Source of the DNA: an uncultured Bacteroidota bacterium
GTDB taxonomy: Bacteria > Bacteroidota > Bacteroidia > Bacteroidales > P3
Reading direction: 5' to 3'
Assembly: GCA_902778925.1 (NCBI GenBank)
Contig: CACYZN010000016.1
Location: 1-36,991 of the forward strand
DNA: 36,991 bases
Shown: positions 34,014 to 36,991 of the stretch, piece after piece
Numbering within the stretch: the stretch's first letter is position 1
How the letters are laid out: each line of letters starts with the position of its first letter
Position numbers and translations under genes: made by a program
Notes under the pieces: model-generated
Told to the model about the DNA's origin: nothing
The model's input: the letters and a program-made list of their open reading frames with translations, nothing else
The model's database searches: none

Positions 34014-34216
34014 CTCCCCGCTCTCCACTCTCCACTCCCCACTCTCCACTCTCCACTCTCCGCTCTCCGCTCTCCACTCCCCGCTCCCCACTCCCCACTC
34101 TCCACTCCCCACTCTCCACTCTCCACTCCCCACTCTCCGCTCTCCACTCCCCACTCTCCGCTCTCCACTCTCCGCTCTCCACTCCCAACTCTCCACTCCC
34201 CACTCTCCTCTCCCCT
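34014..34216. repeat. 29-unit heptamer array CTCTCCA
   Basis: Twenty-nine consecutive 7-bp units with no indel. Almost all are one of four variants, CTCTCCA, CTCCCCA, CTCTCCG and CTCCCCG, differing only by transitions at positions 4 and 7 (exceptions CTCCCAA at 34182, and CTCTCCT and CTCCCCT at the right end). The array is open in all six frames, but only because the unit lacks stop codons, so no protein is called. It separates queA from the RsmI-family gene and abuts palindromic element B. Confidence 0.95.
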
Positions 34217-34345
34217 TCCCCTCCGGTAGTTCTTATGTATTTCTTATGTACTTCTTATGTATTTCTTATGTTTTAAACATAAATACAACATAAGAAATAC
34301 ATAAGAACGATATAAGAACGACCGGACCGGAACACTACCGGAGCA
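34210..34345. repeat. Palindromic interspersed element, copy B
   Basis: Reverse-complement copy of the element at 3320-3464. CTCCGGTAGTTCTTATG opens the element. Then come TTCTTATGTAT-type 11-bp units, the centre TTATGTTTTAAACATAA, inverted units (ATACATAAGAA) and the distal arm GACCGGACCGGAA. Over about 95 bp of core the two copies differ at only a few positions. It lies between the heptamer array and the RsmI-family gene start at 34399. Confidence 0.85.
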
Positions 34346-34398
34346 CCATTGGAACCACTCGGACAATAAACCGATGCCTGTGGCGTTATTGACATATC

Positions 34399-35109
34399 AT
34401 GAACGGAAAACTGATACTCTTCCCAGTGCCTATCGGGGCCGACGACATGGCGGTATCGCTGCCGCAGCACAACCTCGCGCTGCTGGCCTCGTGCCGCACC
34501 TTCATCGTCGAGGAACTGCGCTCGGCGCGCCGCTTCCTCAAGAAGGCAGGCTACCCCTACCCTATCGACGACACACAGTTTTTTGAACTCAACGAACACA
34601 CCTCGCCCGAGGAGATAGGTCACTACCTCGACGCCATCGGGCAGGGCGGGAACATCGGCCTGCTCTCCGAGGCCGGACTGCCCTGTGTGGCCGACCCGGG
34701 GGCTATGATAACCCGCGTGGCGCAGCGACGCGGCATCGAGGTGGTGCCGCTCGTGGGGCCTTCGTCGCTCATGCTGGCGCTGATGGCCTCGGGCTTCAAC
34801 GGCCAGTCGTTCGCCTTCAACGGCTATCTGCCTGTAGACAAGTCGAAGCGCGCCGCCGCCATCCGTCACCTCGAAGAGCGGCTCCACCGCGAGCACCAGA
34901 CGCAGATTTTCATCGAGGCCCCCTACCGCAACAACCAGATGCTCGAAGCCTTGAGCACTGTCCTACAGCCGCAGACCATGATCTGTGTAGCCTGCGACCT
35001 CACCATGCCGACGCAGCAGATACGCTCCCTCTTCGCCGCCAAATGGCAGAAAGAGCGCGAGAAATGGAACCTCCACAAGCGCAACACCGTGTTCCTGATA
35101 GGGGAATGA
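34399..35109 (+). CDS. RsmI-family (tetrapyrrole-methylase fold) methyltransferase
   Basis: A 236-residue SAM-dependent methyltransferase. The N-terminus MNGKLILFPVPIG and the core LLSEAGLPCVADPGAMI and VVPLVGPSSLMLALMASG match the RsmI/YraL group of the tetrapyrrole methylase fold, where RsmI 2'-O-methylates C1402 of 16S rRNA. It is shorter than E. coli RsmI (286), with a Bacteroidetes-type C-terminus (IFIEAPYRNNQMLEAL). A second, longer RsmI paralogue is usual in these genomes, so the target here is uncertain. It stands alone on the plus strand. The 107 bp after its stop show no gene. Confidence 0.85.
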   Translation: MNGKLILFPVPIGADDMAVSLPQHNLALLASCRTFIVEELRSARRFLKKAGYPYPIDDTQFFELNEHTSPEEIGHYLDAIGQGGNIGLLSEAGLPCVADPGAMITRVAQRRGIEVVPLVGPSSLMLALMASGFNGQSFAFNGYLPVDKSKRAAAIRHLEERLHREHQTQIFIEAPYRNNQMLEALSTVLQPQTMICVACDLTMPTQQIRSLFAAKWQKEREKWNLHKRNTVFLIGE

Positions 35110-35216
35110 GCATCAGGCTGGCGGCACCCTAAGCCGGGCCGCTCGGCCATTCTCGCCCTGAGCCCGCACCCGACCATGGTGGCGCAGCGGAGATATCTGG
35201 AAATCAATAGCCTTTG

Positions 35217-35648
35217 TTATTCACCCTTGGCTGCCGGCAAGCGGAGCAGCTCGACCGCGTCGACACGGCAGTCGGTGTCGCGGTAACGGTCGGGCTGGAT
35301 GAAGTGGCCGGTATGGAAGTGGCTGTAGACGTTGTCGCCAATGACGCTGCGAGGGTCTACCGTGAGGGTGTAGTCGTAGGTGAAGCGCTTGCCGTAGCGC
35401 GTGAGGGTGGCCTGGACGCGGTAGGTGACCGTCAGCGTGTCGGCCGTCTTGTTTGTGAAGGAAAGCCACTCCTGCTGATAGCGGGGAGCATCCTCTACGG
35501 GGTTGACTACGGCAAGACGCTCGACGCTGAGGGTGTCGTTGTCGACGCAGGAGACCCGACGCACGACGTCGCCGCCCCACGAGACACCCTGCCCCCTGAC
35601 CGCAGCGAAAGCGACCACAAAGGCCATGATGGCAAACAGTTTTTTCAT
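35217..35648 (-). CDS. Small secreted hypothetical protein
   Basis: A 143-residue protein with a Sec signal peptide (MKKLFAIMAFVVAFAAVRG). The mature region is beta-rich and contains DNDTLSVERLAVVNPVED, TADTLTVTYRVQATLTRYG and a DTDCRVDAVELLRL ending. Repeated mention of Thr-Leu-Thr-Val strands suggests an immunoglobulin-like or beta-sandwich fold. No family is recognised. The start at 35648 is chosen at the signal peptide; the upstream in-frame region overlaps pseudouridine synthase remnants. Confidence 0.68.
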   Translation of the reverse strand: MKKLFAIMAFVVAFAAVRGQGVSWGGDVVRRVSCVDNDTLSVERLAVVNPVEDAPRYQQEWLSFTNKTADTLTVTYRVQATLTRYGKRFTYDYTLTVDPRSVIGDNVYSHFHTGHFIQPDRYRDTDCRVDAVELLRLPAAKGE

Positions 35649-35665
35649 AATTATTTGGTGGTAGG

Positions 35666-35800
35666 TTATATCATCTTCAGGAAGCCCACCAGGCAAGCAG
35701 CTGGCTTTCTCAGATCATCTTGAGAAAGCCGACTTCCTTCTCAGTCAGTTCGCGCCAGCGGCCGCAGGGGAGTCTTTCTTGGTGAGGCCGGCGAAGGCAA
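35666..35800 (-). pseudogene. Duplicated 3' remnants of a pseudouridine synthase-like gene
   Basis: On the minus strand, 35772-35710 reads as LPCGRWRELTEKEVGFLKMI then stop, resembling the C-terminus of RsuA/RluF-type pseudouridine synthases (GxWRxLTxxE). Upstream, FAGLTKKD continues in another frame, so a frameshift separates the parts. The last residues VGFLKMI and a stop occur again 44 bp downstream (35689-35666). Only the 3-prime end is present, and nothing upstream of about 35800 matches the rest of such an enzyme. The identification rests on one short motif and is tentative. Confidence 0.45.
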
Positions 35801-35824
35801 GTACACAAAAATCAATGGGACGAC

Positions 35825-36583
35825 TCACCGTAATGAGAAATTTACAGGTAAATTGTACTGCACGTTAACGGCTTTTCCTCTGCTTTTTCCTGGGATCCAC
35901 CTGGGCATGGACTTCACTACACGCACAGCTTCTTCATCGCAACCTCCACCAATGCCGCGAATCACCCTCACATTGGCAAGCGAGCCGTCAGCCATGACAA
36001 CAAACGTCAAAAACACCCTTCCTGATATCTTGTTTTCGCGTGCTGACTGCGGATATCTAATATTTTGGGCCAAAAACTCATACATAGCCTCTATTCCCCC
36101 CGGAAACATCGGGTCTATCTCCACCACCTGATATACTTCTTCTATTTCTACCGATGGCGACTTCTTCATTTCTGCGCTGCTGCCATACACATCGAACACA
36201 TAGTCGCCGATGGTGTACTTACGGCTACAGTCATACTTGCCATCCTCGGATTTTACAACACTCACATTATGCATGGTACCATTGCACCGGGCCCGATAGT
36301 CATACCTGACAAGATGCGGAGTGTGCCCATTGCAATCACCATAGCCATCGAATGCAGAATAAACCATGCGCCCTTTCTCGTATGTAAACTGTGCAACATA
36401 GATATTAACGGCATCTTCCACAATGAACGGCGAGGGCCAGTCCGCCACGTTGAGTTCCGTGCCGTTATACAAAACCCGCTGGATGAAGAATGTGTCCTTT
36501 TGTGAGTTGACCGGGATGCCCAATTGGGCGTTCGCATTCACGGCACAAACGACCATGGCGATGAATAACTTTGTCCTGTTCAT
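35825..36583 (-). CDS. Secreted protein with TonB C-terminal domain
   Basis: A 252-residue exported protein. The signal peptide is MNRTKLFIAMVVCAVNANAQ. Residues about 165-250 form a TonB_C domain (EIDPMFPGGIEAMYEFLAQN, then GRVFLTFVVMADGSLANVRV, VVKSMPRWIPGKSRGKAV). The middle region has YTIGDYVFDVYGS and other beta-type sequence. It lacks an N-terminal cytoplasmic segment and Pro-rich spacer, so it is not a classical TonB. A longer in-frame start at 36670 overlaps the sanA-like stop (ATGA) but would put 29 polar residues before the signal peptide. It resembles the lipoprotein at 20272 in its C-terminal half; base composition is less GC-rich than neighbours. Confidence 0.8.
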   Translation of the reverse strand: MNRTKLFIAMVVCAVNANAQLGIPVNSQKDTFFIQRVLYNGTELNVADWPSPFIVEDAVNIYVAQFTYEKGRMVYSAFDGYGDCNGHTPHLVRYDYRARCNGTMHNVSVVKSEDGKYDCSRKYTIGDYVFDVYGSSAEMKKSPSVEIEEVYQVVEIDPMFPGGIEAMYEFLAQNIRYPQSARENKISGRVFLTFVVMADGSLANVRVIRGIGGGCDEEAVRVVKSMPRWIPGKSRGKAVNVQYNLPVNFSLR

Positions 36584-36666
36584 ATTTATGGTGTTGCTTC
36601 GTATTGTCATTTTCATTGCGCTTGTGAGCAAAGTAGGCTTTTTGTACGATAATCGTTCGCGTGTAG

Positions 36667-36991
36667 TCATATCGTTATCTGTTCTCCGAGGAAATGTGGG
36701 TCATGCATAAAGAGCAAGTCGAAGACCATCTTGGTGCGTGCCAGCCATTCGCGTACTGCCAGCCTCAGTTTGGTGACACGGATGTCGATGTCGTCGGCAT
36801 TGTAGGCCACAGCGTCGACACCAATACGGTTGGCGATGTAGAGTGCACGTTTGTTGTGCCACTGCTGCGATATGACGGTGAGGCTGTCCTGTCCGAAGAC
36901 CCGCTTGGCGCGCACCATGGAGTCATACGTGCGGAAGCCTGCGAAGTCAAGCACAATGCAGCTGTCGGGGATGCCAGCCTCAACCAGCGCC
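36667..36991 (-). CDS. SanA/DUF218-like protein, N-terminus outside window
   Basis: The frame is open from the window edge to the stop at 36667, about 108 residues of the C-terminal part. The sequence ALVEAGIPDSCIVLDFAGFR, TYDSMVRAKRVFGQ, SLTVISQQWHNKRALYIANR and GVDAVAYNADD matches the SanA (DUF218/YdcF-type) group, where DYAGFRTLDS, F/HNxRA and AYNA are conserved. E. coli SanA affects outer-membrane barrier function and vancomycin sensitivity at high temperature; its activity is not established. The missing N-terminus should carry a membrane anchor. The stop overlaps a possible upstream start of the TonB-domain gene. Confidence 0.8.
   Translation of the reverse strand, partial: ALVEAGIPDSCIVLDFAGFRTYDSMVRAKRVFGQDSLTVISQQWHNKRALYIANRIGVDAVAYNADDIDIRVTKLRLAVREWLARTKMVFDLLFMHDPHFLGEQITI

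Noticed and set aside
33947-34293. Several open frames of about 70-100 codons on both strands with GEWRVES or HSPLSTL repeats
   Set aside because: They are open in all frames because the heptamer has no stop codons. They have no start context, and their ends coincide with the array ends.
1-36991. tRNA, rRNA or riboswitch
   Set aside because: No cloverleaf with the T-loop consensus, no rRNA core sequence and no known riboswitch core was recognised on either strand; a covariance-model scan would be needed to exclude small ones.

Overview
The window looks like part of a chromosome from the order Bacteroidales; the genus cannot be resolved from the sequence. Support comes from several promoters of the Bacteroidetes type (TTTG, 18-20 bp, TAnnTTTG), the general absence of Shine-Dalgarno sequences, and the gene families present (DUF4105, DUF2027-like, TonB-C-terminal envelope proteins, membrane-anchored AraC regulators). 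Most of the window is GC-rich. The left 2 kb is clearly AT-rich and holds only unrecognised genes.

Layout. 1-2.0 kb: five small minus-strand genes of unknown function, ending at a pair of back-to-back promoters. 2.3-5.9 kb: hexapeptide acetyltransferase, YbaN-like membrane protein, MscS channel and a DUF4105 envelope protein. 5.9-8.2 kb (minus): two family 2 glycosyltransferases and a SPOUT rRNA methyltransferase. 8.5-12.2 kb: bacterioferritin-like protein, then a peroxide-response block (thioredoxin-type glutathione peroxidase, OhrR-like regulator, radical SAM protein, EamA transporter). 12.3-19.9 kb: one 2524-residue cyclic beta-glucan synthase-like protein (GT84 plus GH94). 19.9-24.6 kb: a trmH/sufB chimeric remnant, a TonB-domain lipoprotein, an intact trmH-type gene, a C_GCAxxG_C_C protein, an HD phosphohydrolase and mpl. 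24.7-28.9 kb: DUF2027-like protein, five 41-bp palindromic repeats, a small secreted protein, ispG without its central domain, a broken membrane paralogue and an intact membrane-bound AraC regulator. 28.9-33.9 kb (minus): a tightly overlapped run queA, rarA, GtrB-like and GtrII-like glycosylation genes. 34.0-37.0 kb: a 29-unit heptamer array, an RsmI-family methylase, a small secreted protein, pseudouridine synthase 3-prime remnants, a TonB-domain protein and the end of a SanA-like gene.

The most unusual property is the density of short tandem arrays with fixed periods (7, 9, 10, 11 and 41 bp). Several 7-bp arrays sit in frame inside otherwise normal genes (ispG, the HD hydrolase, the SPOUT methyltransferases, the DUF4105 signal peptide, the giant glucan synthase). 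Because 7 is not divisible by 3, each heptamer encodes the same heptapeptide in every frame, and the orientation found inside genes is the one free of stops. A palindromic element of about 140 bp occurs twice, in inverted orientation and 31 kb apart. These arrays, the trmH/sufB chimera and the bacterioferritin-like protein with altered iron ligands are the observations most worth following up.
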